Below are positions 34,301 to 43,135 of a stretch of DNA of 64,000 bases, piece by piece. The notes beneath the pieces were generated by a model. It saw only the letters and a list, made by a program, of their open reading frames with translations, was not told the origin of the DNA and made no database searches. Position 1 is the stretch's first letter. Each line of letters starts with the position of its first letter. The position numbers and the translations under genes were made by a program. Source of the DNA: JAIEOG01 sp964611895 (GTDB lineage Bacteria; Bdellovibrionota; FAC87; UBA2466); the NCBI GenBank assembly GCA_964611895.1, contig CAZTDN010000007.1, positions 1 through 64,000 on the forward strand, read 5' to 3'.

Positions 34301-35085
34301 GTCTCCAAACGAATTGGCAAACCCGCATTTTTAATTCGAGACCGCGCCTGCATCGGGTTCTCGTCTTTAAAGCAAAAGAATGTGCCCGCTGCAATCGCAT
34401 CCGCGCTCCCTTGGGTGAATCCCTCTACAAAGTGTTCAGCTCGGCCACACCCTCCAGATACAATCACTGGAATGGAAGTAGATTTGGCAACCTCATCTGC
34501 AAAGGCAAGGTCCAAACCCTGGCGCATCCCATCGTGCTCTATCGATGTTAGCAATATTTCCCCCGCCCCCAGACGTTGCGCTTCGAGCACCCAATCCAAT
34601 GGGTCTTTTCCGGAATCTACGCTGCCATTTCGCCTGTAAACTCGACGTCGACCATCCGCGTGCACCCGGTAATCGACACTCAAAACAACAGCCTGCGAAC
34701 CAAAGGTATCGGCCAAGCGGGAGATCAAGGAGGGATCTTCTAGTGCTGCTGAATTGAGACTGACTTTATCGGCGCCATTTTGGAGCAGGCGCCTAGCCCC
34801 CTCTACTGTACGCACCCCTCCGCCCGCCGTTAGCGGCAAGAACACCTGTTCCGCCACTCCTCTCAAAATCTTAAGTACTCGATCATCGGATTCTACCGAC
34901 AAATCCAGATCCAGAAACACCAACTCATCTGCAAGCTGTGATTCATAAACCCTTGCCTGACTCACGGGATCCCCGACAGGAATGGATTTTGAAAACTGGA
35001 CAGTTGTCACCAACACCTTTCGTGTACTTGAGCCAAAAGGAATTTCTTTGAGCAAAAGCTTGGGAATGATGCGGCGATTCAGCAT
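34297..35085 (-). CDS. hisF: HisF-like synthase subunit for amidino-sugar synthesis
   Basis: The 262-residue barrel resembles the HisF cyclase: KLLLKEIPFGSSTRKVLVTTVQ at the start, ELVFLDLDLS, LTAGGGVRTVEGAR, KVSLNSAALED, SVDYRV and IPVIVSGGCG. HisF normally makes imidazole glycerol phosphate; here the changes from D-I-D to D-L-D and the pairing with HisH and a sugar amidotransferase fit the HisF2/WbpI-type branch, which helps turn N-acetyl groups to acetamidino. ATG 35085 follows the overlapping HisH stop. Confidence 0.82.
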   Translation of the reverse strand: MLNRRIIPKLLLKEIPFGSSTRKVLVTTVQFSKSIPVGDPVSQARVYESQLADELVFLDLDLSVESDDRVLKILRGVAEQVFLPLTAGGGVRTVEGARRLLQNGADKVSLNSAALEDPSLISRLADTFGSQAVVLSVDYRVHADGRRRVYRRNGSVDSGKDPLDWVLEAQRLGAGEILLTSIEHDGMRQGLDLAFADEVAKSTSIPVIVSGGCGRAEHFVEGFTQGSADAIAAGTFFCFKDENPMQARSRIKNAGLPIRLET

Positions 35086-35705
35086 GCACTCCACCGCAAA
35101 AAGTTCTCAAGGACTTTTAATCCGTTGCCGCTGCTTTTTTCCGGGTGAAACTGCGTAGCAAAAACATGGCCTTTGCGAACAGCGGCGGTAACCGGCCCAC
35201 CGTAATCGGTGGTCGCTTCTCTCTCCAGCGCGTCTTGTTTGAATTCCATATGGAAGGAATGCACAAAATAGTATTCGCTTCCTTTGCCCACCCCAGCAAA
35301 CAAAGGACTACCTTCACGAAACTGCACTTGATTCCACCCGACGTGCGGGACCTTAAGCCGCCCATCCAGAGGTCGAATTCGAACTACGTCGGCATCAAAC
35401 CACCCCAAGCCTTCGGCCCCTCCAAGTTCGTCGCTCCGTTTTGCCATGAGCTGCATCCCCAAACAGATCCCCAAGATAGGCACCTTGTTTTCATTAACAG
35501 CCTGGTTTAAAGGTCCGACCAAACCTAAGCAGTGCAGCTTTTCCATCGCCTTCGAAAAGGCGCCCACACCTGGAAGAATCAAGCGCTGCGCTTTTAAAAC
35601 CCCGTCCGGAGTAGAGACCAAATCCGCGTCAAATCCGCAATTTTCGACGGCATTTCTAACGGAAAGCAAGTTGCCAGCGCCATAATCGATCAGGGAAACT
35701 TTCAT
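35079..35705 (-). CDS. hisH: HisH-like glutamine amidotransferase subunit
   Basis: A 208-residue class I glutaminase with the intact triad: cysteine in LGICLGMQL, histidine and glutamate in FATQFHPEKSSGNG. The N-terminal IDYGAGNLLSVRNA is the HisH signature. It makes ammonia for the HisF-like partner encoded just downstream (stop-start overlap). Together with the amidotransferase immediately upstream it forms the three-gene set seen in LPS loci that make acetamidino sugars, instead of the histidine operon. Confidence 0.9.
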   Translation of the reverse strand: MKVSLIDYGAGNLLSVRNAVENCGFDADLVSTPDGVLKAQRLILPGVGAFSKAMEKLHCLGLVGPLNQAVNENKVPILGICLGMQLMAKRSDELGGAEGLGWFDADVVRIRPLDGRLKVPHVGWNQVQFREGSPLFAGVGKGSEYYFVHSFHMEFKQDALEREATTDYGGPVTAAVRKGHVFATQFHPEKSSGNGLKVLENFLRWSAC

Positions 35706-36910
35706 AACTGCGGGCTATTCGCTCGCTTCCAACGACTGAGCTGCCTTTCCGCTTCGGCACGCGGCATTGCACCCTCGCGAGACCAGGCCTGAAAATCGGG
35801 TGTCTTCCGACCCGGCTGAATCGAGGCAGGATCATGTTGATGTGGCGAAACTCCATGGGACATGGCTACCTGAATGAATTCTGCCTCCGTCAGTCCGACA
35901 AACTCCAAAAACAAGTCCAGACTGGGGGGGCGTTTACCCTCGAACTCGCGGATGAGCGCGAGCGCCTCGTCACGAGTTAAGCGGTTGTTTCGAATATCAA
36001 TAGAGGCCAGGTGGGTGGGCCGAGTGTATCCACGCTTAATGTATTTAATGTAATCTCGCACGCCCTGCATTTGGCACTCGATCTTTTCATAATTGTAGTC
36101 GGAAGGAACATTCTCAACTTGATCCCCTTTCCAACCCAACTCTCTTTGAATGATCGCCACTTGTTTTTTGACATCCCATGGGACAAAAGACCCCAAACAT
36201 ACTGAACGGTATCCCAGGCGTTTAAGGTCTTTGATGGGAGGGTAGGTAAAAGGTTTGAGATCCCTCTCGTCGACATCGCCTTCCAAGCGAACGGCCATGT
36301 CTTGAGCGGTAATGCCTAGATTCACAAAACGATTAAAGCGTTTTTCATCGACCTCTTCGACCTGATCGTAGCTGTAATACGACGTGTACTCCGCCGAGGG
36401 TTCCCCCCAGAAGATGAGTGGCACAGTCTCCCTAAGCGCTACCCACATCGGATAGGAAAAAATTCCTGTATGGCAATGCCAACAAAAATCCCCTTTTTCC
36501 AAAAAACTTTGAAGCATGAGTTTTTGGACGACTTTCCAATTAGGGGTGAAGTGATGAAAAGCGACTCCCAACTTTCGCAAGATGCGTTGGGTGTTCTCAT
36601 GCAAATTTGGCCGCAAAAACCCATGATCAAATCGAACCACCAGGGGCTTCAGTCCGTATTCTTTTACCAGGTAGTACAAAGTCCAAACGCTGTCCTTGCC
36701 TCCACTATAAGGCACTAGACAATCGTAATCGTACTTGCCCTTATAGGCCGCCACGAGTTCATCCAGATCTCTTTTTTTTGCCGCCCAATCCACCTGTGTG
36801 TTTTTGACATCCTGCTGGACGCAGATGCTGCACACTCCTTGGCCGTTAAAGGTAATAGTTTCATGGGTTTCGGGCGTTACGCACCTAGAGCAACGAAGCA
36901 GTTCGGACAT
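35702..36910 (-). CDS. N-acetyl sugar amidotransferase (WbpG/PseA-like)
   Basis: The 402-residue ATP-dependent enzyme activates the N-acetyl group of a sugar for replacement by an amidino group. It has a P-loop PYSGGKDS (67-74), N-terminal zinc-type cysteines C7, C10, C27, C30, and a later CWHCHTG pair. Family members (WbpG, PseA, LegF relatives) are about 370-400 residues. It is the first gene of the minus-strand operon 36910-29596 and starts 76 bases from divergent pseB, so the two are probably controlled together. Confidence 0.9.
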   Translation of the reverse strand: MSELLRCSRCVTPETHETITFNGQGVCSICVQQDVKNTQVDWAAKKRDLDELVAAYKGKYDYDCLVPYSGGKDSVWTLYYLVKEYGLKPLVVRFDHGFLRPNLHENTQRILRKLGVAFHHFTPNWKVVQKLMLQSFLEKGDFCWHCHTGIFSYPMWVALRETVPLIFWGEPSAEYTSYYSYDQVEEVDEKRFNRFVNLGITAQDMAVRLEGDVDERDLKPFTYPPIKDLKRLGYRSVCLGSFVPWDVKKQVAIIQRELGWKGDQVENVPSDYNYEKIECQMQGVRDYIKYIKRGYTRPTHLASIDIRNNRLTRDEALALIREFEGKRPPSLDLFLEFVGLTEAEFIQVAMSHGVSPHQHDPASIQPGRKTPDFQAWSREGAMPRAEAERQLSRWKRANSPQL

Positions 36911-36986
36911 AGAGGTTGAACACTACCTGGGCAGGCGCTAAAAAGACAAGTGCCCTAGAAATGAATTAGAGAAAGGCTCTCCAACG

Positions 36987-38018
36987 ATGCAAGAGGACGC
37001 GCTCAAACAAAGCCACCAGCTATTCAATGGCTCCAACATACTCCTCACAGGTGGAACCGGCTCCTTCGGACATGCGTTTGTGGAGCACATCATTCAAAAC
37101 GCTACCCCCAAAAAACTCATCGTTTTTAGCCGAGACGAACTTAAACAATACGAAATGGGGCTCAAGTTCCCCCAGGAAAAATACCCTTTCATTCGATATT
37201 TTGTGGGAGATGTTCGCGACCTAGATCGTCTCAACCAAGCCATGCGCGGAGTAGACTACGTTGTCCACGCGGCTGCGATGAAACAAGTCCCCACCGCTGA
37301 ATACAACCCGTTCGAATGCATCAAGACGAATATCCACGGCGCCCAGAACGTCATCCAGGCCTCCATAGCCAACAAGGTAAAACGCGTTATTGCGCTATCC
37401 ACTGACAAAGCCGCCAACCCCATCAACCTCTACGGTGCAACGAAACTCGCCTCGGATAAACTTTTTGTGGCCGGCAATCACATGAGTGGCGAAGGTGGGC
37501 CTCGCTTTGGCGTGGTGCGGTATGGGAACGTCGTGGGCAGCCGAGGCAGCGTTATCCCCTTTTTCCAGAAAATCATTGCGAGCGGACAGTCTGTAATACC
37601 CGTAACAGACCCCCGGATGACTCGCTTTTGGATCACTCTGAGCCAGGGTGTGGGTTTTCTGGTGAGCTGTTTTAGCCGCATGCATGGGGGAGAGGTTTTT
37701 GTTCCCAAGATCCCAAGCATGAATATTGTGGATTTAGCAAAAGCGCTCAAAGCTGACTGCGAAATCGATATCGTCGGGATTCGATCTGGAGAAAAGCTCC
37801 ACGAAATCATGGTGCCTCGAGATGAGGCACGTAACACCCTCGAGTTTGAGAACCACTTCGTCATTCAACCTTCTTTTAATTGGTGGGACGGTGGGCAATA
37901 CAAAGACAGTACGGGTGGTACTAGCGTTGCGGATGACTTTGAGTACAGCTCAGAAACCAACCCCCAACGACTCACCCCGGGAGAGCTTCAGGACATTGCT
38001 TTCGGCCTAGGGAAATAA
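36987..38018 (+). CDS. pseB: UDP-GlcNAc 4,6-dehydratase (inverting)
   Basis: This 343-residue short-chain dehydratase does the first step of pseudaminic acid synthesis. It has LLTGGTGSFGHAFV, FSRDELKQYEMGLKF, the GDVRDLDRL NAD site, VHAAAMKQVPTAEYNP and N-L-Y-G-A-T-K with the catalytic-type lysine; RGSVIPFF also fits PseB rather than the non-inverting CapD-like enzymes. Length is typical. The pseC GTG begins right after the TAA stop. Confidence 0.95.
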   Translation: MQEDALKQSHQLFNGSNILLTGGTGSFGHAFVEHIIQNATPKKLIVFSRDELKQYEMGLKFPQEKYPFIRYFVGDVRDLDRLNQAMRGVDYVVHAAAMKQVPTAEYNPFECIKTNIHGAQNVIQASIANKVKRVIALSTDKAANPINLYGATKLASDKLFVAGNHMSGEGGPRFGVVRYGNVVGSRGSVIPFFQKIIASGQSVIPVTDPRMTRFWITLSQGVGFLVSCFSRMHGGEVFVPKIPSMNIVDLAKALKADCEIDIVGIRSGEKLHEIMVPRDEARNTLEFENHFVIQPSFNWWDGGQYKDSTGGTSVADDFEYSSETNPQRLTPGELQDIAFGLGK

Positions 38019-39212
38019 GTGCTTAGCTATAGCCGACAGACCATTGAAGCAGACGATATTGAAAGCGTTCTGCGAGTCTTGACGGCGGATTTTCTCACCT
38101 GTGGCCCCGAAGTTTCCGAATTGGAAAAAGAAATTGCTGCCTATTGCGGCAGTCGTTTTGCGGTTGTTTGTTCCAACGGGACAGCCGGTTTGCACTTGGC
38201 AGCGCTGGCCCTAGACCTTCGGCCAGGGCAATCCCTTTTCACTTCTCCTATTACGTTCTTGGCCAGCGCCAACTGCGCTCGCTATTGTGGAGCAGAAGTC
38301 GAGTTTATCGACGTAGATCCGCAGTCCCTCGGCATCGTTCCCGCACAGTTGGAAAGAGCGGTGGTGAGCTCGCGCTATCGACCGCGGGCCGTTGTCCCAG
38401 TGCACTATGGCGGTGCCGTGGCCGATTTGGCGGGGGTGGCGGCGGTCGCCAAGCGCCATGGGCTTTTTGTCATTGAAGACGCCTGCCATGCGATCGGTTC
38501 CACCTATTCGGATCCTCTGAGCGGTAAGACGGTGCGCGTAGGCAGTTGTGAACACTCTGATCTGACCGTGTTTTCTTTTCACCCCCTCAAGCACATCACT
38601 ACGGGCGAAGGCGGGGCGATAACGACCAATGACGAAAAACTTTACCAGCGATTGCTCCGCTTGCGCAGTCACGGCATTGAGCGCGAACAGGGAAAATGGG
38701 CCACAAAAGAACAAGGATTTTGTGATGCCCAACCCAACCCCTGGTATCATGAGATGCAGGAACTCGGCTTCAATTACCGGCTGACGGATATTCAATGCGC
38801 CCTGGGACGCTCCCAGCTCCGCAAGCTGGACCGCTTTATAAACGCGCGGCGGCGCCTTGCAGATACCTATCGTACACTTCTCAAAGAAACTACCAGCGCC
38901 GCTCAACCCGTCTTTGCCCAGCCCGGTACCGGCAATAGCTATCATCTTTTCCCAGTGCGTATTCCGTTTGAAGAACTTGGAACCTCTCGGGGGGAAGTGA
39001 TGCGCAAGCTTGCTCAGGCAGGGATTTCTACTCAAGTGCACTACATCCCTGTGTACCGACAACCGTACTACCGAGAAAAGTATGCGTATGCCCCAGACGC
39101 TTTTCCGAATGCAGAAAGGTACTACGCACAGGCATTGAGCTTGCCACTCTACCCGATGCTGACTGATCACGATTTGATCCAAGTCGTGGAAACTCTAAAC
39201 CGAATTCTATGA
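38019..39212 (+). CDS. pseC: UDP-4-amino-4,6-dideoxy-altrose transaminase
   Basis: A 397-residue DegT-type PLP aminotransferase. The start (MLSYSRQTIEADDIESVLRV), CSNGTAGLHLAALAL, EDACHAIGSTY and the PLP lysine in FSFHPLKHITTGEGG are the PseC signature, as is its place directly after pseB. It aminates the 4-keto product of PseB. It starts with GTG abutting the pseB stop and overlaps the aldo/keto reductase by four bases. Confidence 0.94.
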   Translation: MLSYSRQTIEADDIESVLRVLTADFLTCGPEVSELEKEIAAYCGSRFAVVCSNGTAGLHLAALALDLRPGQSLFTSPITFLASANCARYCGAEVEFIDVDPQSLGIVPAQLERAVVSSRYRPRAVVPVHYGGAVADLAGVAAVAKRHGLFVIEDACHAIGSTYSDPLSGKTVRVGSCEHSDLTVFSFHPLKHITTGEGGAITTNDEKLYQRLLRLRSHGIEREQGKWATKEQGFCDAQPNPWYHEMQELGFNYRLTDIQCALGRSQLRKLDRFINARRRLADTYRTLLKETTSAAQPVFAQPGTGNSYHLFPVRIPFEELGTSRGEVMRKLAQAGISTQVHYIPVYRQPYYREKYAYAPDAFPNAERYYAQALSLPLYPMLTDHDLIQVVETLNRIL

Positions 39213-40111
39213 AAAAACCCTTCCTCACGTTGGGCACGGTCCAGTTTGGGATCCCCTATGGGATTCGACGGTCCGAAGGCCTGCGTAGTACGGAATCCGT
39301 TTTGGAACTCCTTCGCTTGGCTTCCGAGATCGGGATCAAACATTTTGATACCGCGCAAGCTTATGGCCTCGCGGAAGAGAGGATCGGCGACGCAAGTCAA
39401 AAAGGGGTGTTGCCCAGCAACGCTACCGTCATCACCAAAATTTCTCCTGATATTTCCGCCGAGACCGTAGACAGAGCAATTCAGCTGTCTCTCGCCAGGC
39501 TTCAAAAGCAAAGACTGAGCGTGGTCCTATTGCACCGTTGGCAACACCGGCATGCTGAAGACGGGCGGATCTGGAGAATGCTTGTGAAAGCGCAGGGTGA
39601 AGGGCGCATTCATGAACTGGGCGCTTCCGTGTCCACTCCGGAAGAAGCGGTTCAAGCCGCCCAAGATCCGCAGGTTAAACATCTTCAAATTCCCTGCAAT
39701 ATCCTAGACTGGCGATGGAATGAGTGTGAGCTGCCTCAGATTAAAAAAGAACGACCAGAACTCACCATTTATTGCCGTAGTGTTTTCCTCCAGGGAATAC
39801 TGACGGCAAATGCACCAGCGTGGCCCTCGATTCCGGGAGTTGTGCCGGATTCTTGGATAGAGAAACTAGAAGCTGTGTGCAAAAAATTGGAACGCACTCA
39901 CCGCAAATCCCTTTGCTTCGCCTATATGCACTCGCTGCCTTGGGTCGATAGCCTCGTCGTGGGTGTCGATAATGCCGAACAACTGCGTGATTTAATCTCA
40001 CTCCAACGTGAGCCGGCGATCAGTGACGAAGACATAGACTGGATTCGGCTTCAACTTCCCAGAGCGCCAGAAGCTCTGCTAAACCCTGCGCTGTGGGGGG
40101 GCAATGCGTAA
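39209..40111 (+). CDS. Aldo/keto reductase
   Basis: A 300-residue NADPH-dependent reductase with the catalytic tetrad visible: D and Y in FDTAQAYGLAEERIG, K in VITKIS, H in LLHRWQHRH. LTLGTVQFGIPYGI at the start and the late VVGVDNAEQL fit the AKR subgroup often found in glycan loci beside pseB/pseC. It may reduce a keto intermediate of a modified nonulosonate or another deoxysugar. It overlaps pseC and the next glycosyltransferase. Confidence 0.87.
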   Translation: MKKPFLTLGTVQFGIPYGIRRSEGLRSTESVLELLRLASEIGIKHFDTAQAYGLAEERIGDASQKGVLPSNATVITKISPDISAETVDRAIQLSLARLQKQRLSVVLLHRWQHRHAEDGRIWRMLVKAQGEGRIHELGASVSTPEEAVQAAQDPQVKHLQIPCNILDWRWNECELPQIKKERPELTIYCRSVFLQGILTANAPAWPSIPGVVPDSWIEKLEAVCKKLERTHRKSLCFAYMHSLPWVDSLVVGVDNAEQLRDLISLQREPAISDEDIDWIRLQLPRAPEALLNPALWGGNA

Positions 40112-41261
40112 ACTCCACATTGTGTTTACCACGCGGCAGTTTTTTCCCTGTATTGGGGGAACCGAAACTTACCTTTACGAAACCGCTCGACGTCTGGTTT
40201 TGGCCGGACATCGGGTCACCGTGATCACGCTAAATCGCAACATTTGGAATGGAGAAAAACTCACCCCAGAAAGCTCGGTAGAAAACATTCGAATATTACG
40301 GGTGCCTTATATAAACCTAGGCCTACGACCCCTACCTTTGATTAACCCGATCAAAATATTTTCCCTTTTGTCTTCCGCTGACATCATTCACAATCACGAT
40401 ATTCGGTTCTTGTTTGAGTCTTGTTTAGCAGCTCGAATACTTTCCGGAGTTCCGCTCATTATTGGCTCTCATGGATTTATTCTACACCAGAAAAAACTGC
40501 ACTGGCTTAAGCGACTTGTGTTCGACTGGTACTACAAACCGCTCTTTCGGTTAGTGGATAAACTGCATGTGGTAAGCCTTCAGGATTTAGAAAAAGTGCA
40601 AAGCTGCTTGCCCAGCGATCGACTCTGCCTGATCCCGGGCGGCGTGGACGCCAAACGATTTGAAAACACGTTTCGAAAACCGGTGGCACAATCTCTGTTT
40701 TACTTTGGACGAGTCGACACGCACAAAGGTCTGGATTTGCTTTTTGCAGTGCTGAGCCGTATGCAGCCGCGCCCCACCCTACGAATCGCTTACGCTTCCT
40801 CTCGTCAAGAGTGTGAAACCGCGCTTCGTCAACTCGCACAAAAGCTGGGAATAGAGAATCGAGTAGAATGGTTGGGCCGACTTTCGGACTGGCAAATTGC
40901 CGAGGAGCTCGGAAAAGCTAGCCTAGTGGTGTTTCCTTCCCGCTACGAAGGATTTGGACTGACCACTGTTGAGGCCATGGCTGCCGGAGCGGTAGTCGCG
41001 GCAAACACCATAGACGCCTTCAAGAACCTCATTTTGGAAGGGAAAAATGGTTTTCTTCTTCCTTTTGAAAACCCCACAGAATCGGCCAAAAAACTCGAGC
41101 AGCTGTTGGCTCTCGACGCGAGTGCGTTGCAAACCATTTCAGAAAACGCAAAACAATCGGCAAGGCTCCAAGACTGGAGCGTGAGAAGCGCGGCTATGCT
41201 CGATTTGTACGCCCAAGTGACAAAAACACCCGAGCCAGATCTGCGAGCGGTGTACGAATAG
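40104..41261 (+). CDS. GT4-family glycosyltransferase
   Basis: The 385-residue protein has the GT-B fold: FFPCIGGTETYLYETARRL, LIIGSHGFI, LCLIPGGVDAKRF, then YFGRVDTHKGLDLL and VFPSRYEGFGLTTVEAMAAG with the E-x7-E type donor site. It would act on a nucleotide sugar at the cytoplasmic membrane face. It overlaps the aldo/keto reductase by eight bases and the convergent methyltransferase by 68 bases at the 3' end, which is unusually long. Confidence 0.88.
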   Translation: MRKLHIVFTTRQFFPCIGGTETYLYETARRLVLAGHRVTVITLNRNIWNGEKLTPESSVENIRILRVPYINLGLRPLPLINPIKIFSLLSSADIIHNHDIRFLFESCLAARILSGVPLIIGSHGFILHQKKLHWLKRLVFDWYYKPLFRLVDKLHVVSLQDLEKVQSCLPSDRLCLIPGGVDAKRFENTFRKPVAQSLFYFGRVDTHKGLDLLFAVLSRMQPRPTLRIAYASSRQECETALRQLAQKLGIENRVEWLGRLSDWQIAEELGKASLVVFPSRYEGFGLTTVEAMAAGAVVAANTIDAFKNLILEGKNGFLLPFENPTESAKKLEQLLALDASALQTISENAKQSARLQDWSVRSAAMLDLYAQVTKTPEPDLRAVYE

Positions 41262-42237
41262 CCAGACCAAGATCCCTAAGTCCGCTTGTCCAGCCATTCT
41301 GAGTAATGGCGGCGCTCACTTCTTTAAAGTGATAACCCAATCGCAAAGGCCAGAGCACCAAAGATCGCGCCATTACTCCGAACCGATAATCTGCGTAGAC
41401 CTTCCAATCATAGGTGCTCGGAATGGGCACCTGGCTAGCGTTCGGCTTACCAAGACTTGCGACCATCCAGAGCTCGTTCGCATCACTTTGATAACGCCAA
41501 TGATCGACGATAAAACCATTTTTCTGAAAGAGCGCTGCGAGCGTTCGGTGAGTAAAAAGATAGTTATGCGAGAGATTCTGCCAAGCATAAGCTTCCCAGC
41601 TCGAATTTCTAGCGTAGGTAGGAACACAGGTAAAAACGCTGCCGTTCTCGACTAATGCCTCAGCCATTGCGCCCACCACTTGCTGTGGATCTTCCAAGTG
41701 CTCAAACACATGGTTGGAATAAAAGAAACTCGCGCTCTGAGGTGCAAGCAGCCCTTTGCCAAACAATCCAGTGCGGATTTCAATTCCGAGCTGTTTGCGC
41801 CCCAGCGAACCAATGACCGGATCGGGTTCAATCCCGAAGGCTTTTAGACCAGCTTTGTGCATCAATTGGAGACACCCCCCAATGCCACACCCTATATCCA
41901 CCGCAAGCGCCTCCGAGGGGACCCCTGCTCGTCGGTGACGGAGCGCATATTCAAGCTTCAAGGAGTGCTTCCTGGAGGCCACGCGCAGCAAGCGGTCCAT
42001 CGCCGCCGGATCCGACCCAAAATATTTATTCTGTTGGTAAAATGCCTCGATGACCGCTTTGCTAGGTCGAGGGTTTTGAAACAATAACCCGCACCCTTTG
42101 CAAAAACACCAGCTTGAACGCGCAACATTGAGCCCAAACTTTTTGACATAGATATCGGTTCGGCTCCCGGAAACGGGCCTCAGAGGGGAATCGCCATTGC
42201 AGTTCGGACAAACGGTGTTTTCAAAAGAAGGGGTCAT
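41194..42237 (-). CDS. Class I SAM methyltransferase with N-terminal zinc ribbon
   Basis: The 347-residue product starts with a cysteine cluster (C10-P-N-C13 and WCFCKGCGLLFQNPRP, residues 43-57), then a SAM domain with AVDIGCGIGGC (112-122), FGIEPDP and FYSNHVFEHLEDP. This zinc-ribbon/methyltransf_23 layout is typical of sugar C- or O-methyltransferases in antigen loci. It overlaps the PhyH-like gene by four bases and the convergent GT4 gene by 68 bases. Confidence 0.85.
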   Translation of the reverse strand: MTPSFENTVCPNCNGDSPLRPVSGSRTDIYVKKFGLNVARSSWCFCKGCGLLFQNPRPSKAVIEAFYQQNKYFGSDPAAMDRLLRVASRKHSLKLEYALRHRRAGVPSEALAVDIGCGIGGCLQLMHKAGLKAFGIEPDPVIGSLGRKQLGIEIRTGLFGKGLLAPQSASFFYSNHVFEHLEDPQQVVGAMAEALVENGSVFTCVPTYARNSSWEAYAWQNLSHNYLFTHRTLAALFQKNGFIVDHWRYQSDANELWMVASLGKPNASQVPIPSTYDWKVYADYRFGVMARSLVLWPLRLGYHFKEVSAAITQNGWTSGLRDLGLAIRTPLADLARVFLSLGRTNRA

Positions 42238-43130
42238 AGATAGTGCATGCTCTCTTCAGGAAGCTCCAAATCCCACCTGTCCGACAAAGGGCGGTCGGCG
42301 GGTAAGAAGGTAAATTGTACGATATCGCGATAGCGGCCCAGAGCCGGAATCCCAGCGCGGTGCAAACATACCGTGGGGTTTGCTATAAACGAAAAACCCA
42401 CGTTGCCTTCCATGACCTGCTGCGTGGAAGTATCTTCGACAAGTTTTCGAGCAGTGCCAAAAATATGCGAACGCCGGAAAAACCCAAATGACCGCATGAT
42501 CCGCCGGGTCGCAGGAACGCCGTGCGCCCGGAAAGCACCGTTCTGCGCGGTAATACCATCAGTAAAATACACAAAATACTTCACCACATTGGTATCAAAC
42601 TGGTCGTTGTGCCACTGATTGGAAAAAACATTCGCTTGAGTATCAATTCCCGGTACGTGGTGGTTTCGCCAGCAGCGAACGGTTGCTACGCGAAAGTGGC
42701 TGCCATAATAGCCTTCCACAATTCGAACTACTTCTGGGGTCAGAAGGCGCCGCAACTCGGGGATGCGTTCGGTCGGCTTCTGGATCAAAACATGGGCTTT
42801 TTGAAATGGCGGGTGCCCCTGTTCTAAAGTCGCTGCCGGGTCGACCATGGAAGCAAGGATCTTTTCTTTGATCTTCTGGGTAAGCTCGGGAGAGTGGGGG
42901 TACCCTAGCCCCACCATTCCTTGCTTTCTAAATGGCGACTCACGGGACCACGTGACTTTACCTTTGGCAGCTACTTGATAACGCTTAAGACGGAGAGGAG
43001 AGATTACATTGTTCACCGGACCAGCGTTATTGCCAAAAACTAGCCGGGGAACCAATCCTAAAAAAGGTAGGAAAACAAACTCGTCCAGACGAGAGTAAAC
43101 GCCTCGCCAGATGCGACGCAAAAGCTTCAT
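42234..43130 (-). CDS. PhyH-like Fe(II)/2-oxoglutarate oxygenase
   Basis: The 298-residue protein shows a 2-oxoglutarate oxygenase iron site: H174-x-D176 in SNQWHNDQFD and a distal H257 with R258 in CLHRAG, the order and spacing of phytanoyl-CoA dioxygenase-like proteins. A middle NGAFRAHGVP fits the family as well. It may hydroxylate a sugar or lipid group. It lies between a TagA-type glycosyltransferase and a methyltransferase in one operon. Confidence 0.72.
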   Translation of the reverse strand: MKLLRRIWRGVYSRLDEFVFLPFLGLVPRLVFGNNAGPVNNVISPLRLKRYQVAAKGKVTWSRESPFRKQGMVGLGYPHSPELTQKIKEKILASMVDPAATLEQGHPPFQKAHVLIQKPTERIPELRRLLTPEVVRIVEGYYGSHFRVATVRCWRNHHVPGIDTQANVFSNQWHNDQFDTNVVKYFVYFTDGITAQNGAFRAHGVPATRRIMRSFGFFRRSHIFGTARKLVEDTSTQQVMEGNVGFSFIANPTVCLHRAGIPALGRYRDIVQFTFLPADRPLSDRWDLELPEESMHYL

Positions 43131-43135
43131 GAGAC

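Noticed and set aside
34297..35705. Histidine biosynthesis operon
   Set aside because: HisH and HisF stand alone with a sugar amidotransferase; no other histidine-pathway genes adjoin them.
38211..39182. 323-residue minus-strand frame
   Set aside because: It lies fully antisense to pseC, whose motifs are unmistakable; the long frame is a codon-bias shadow.
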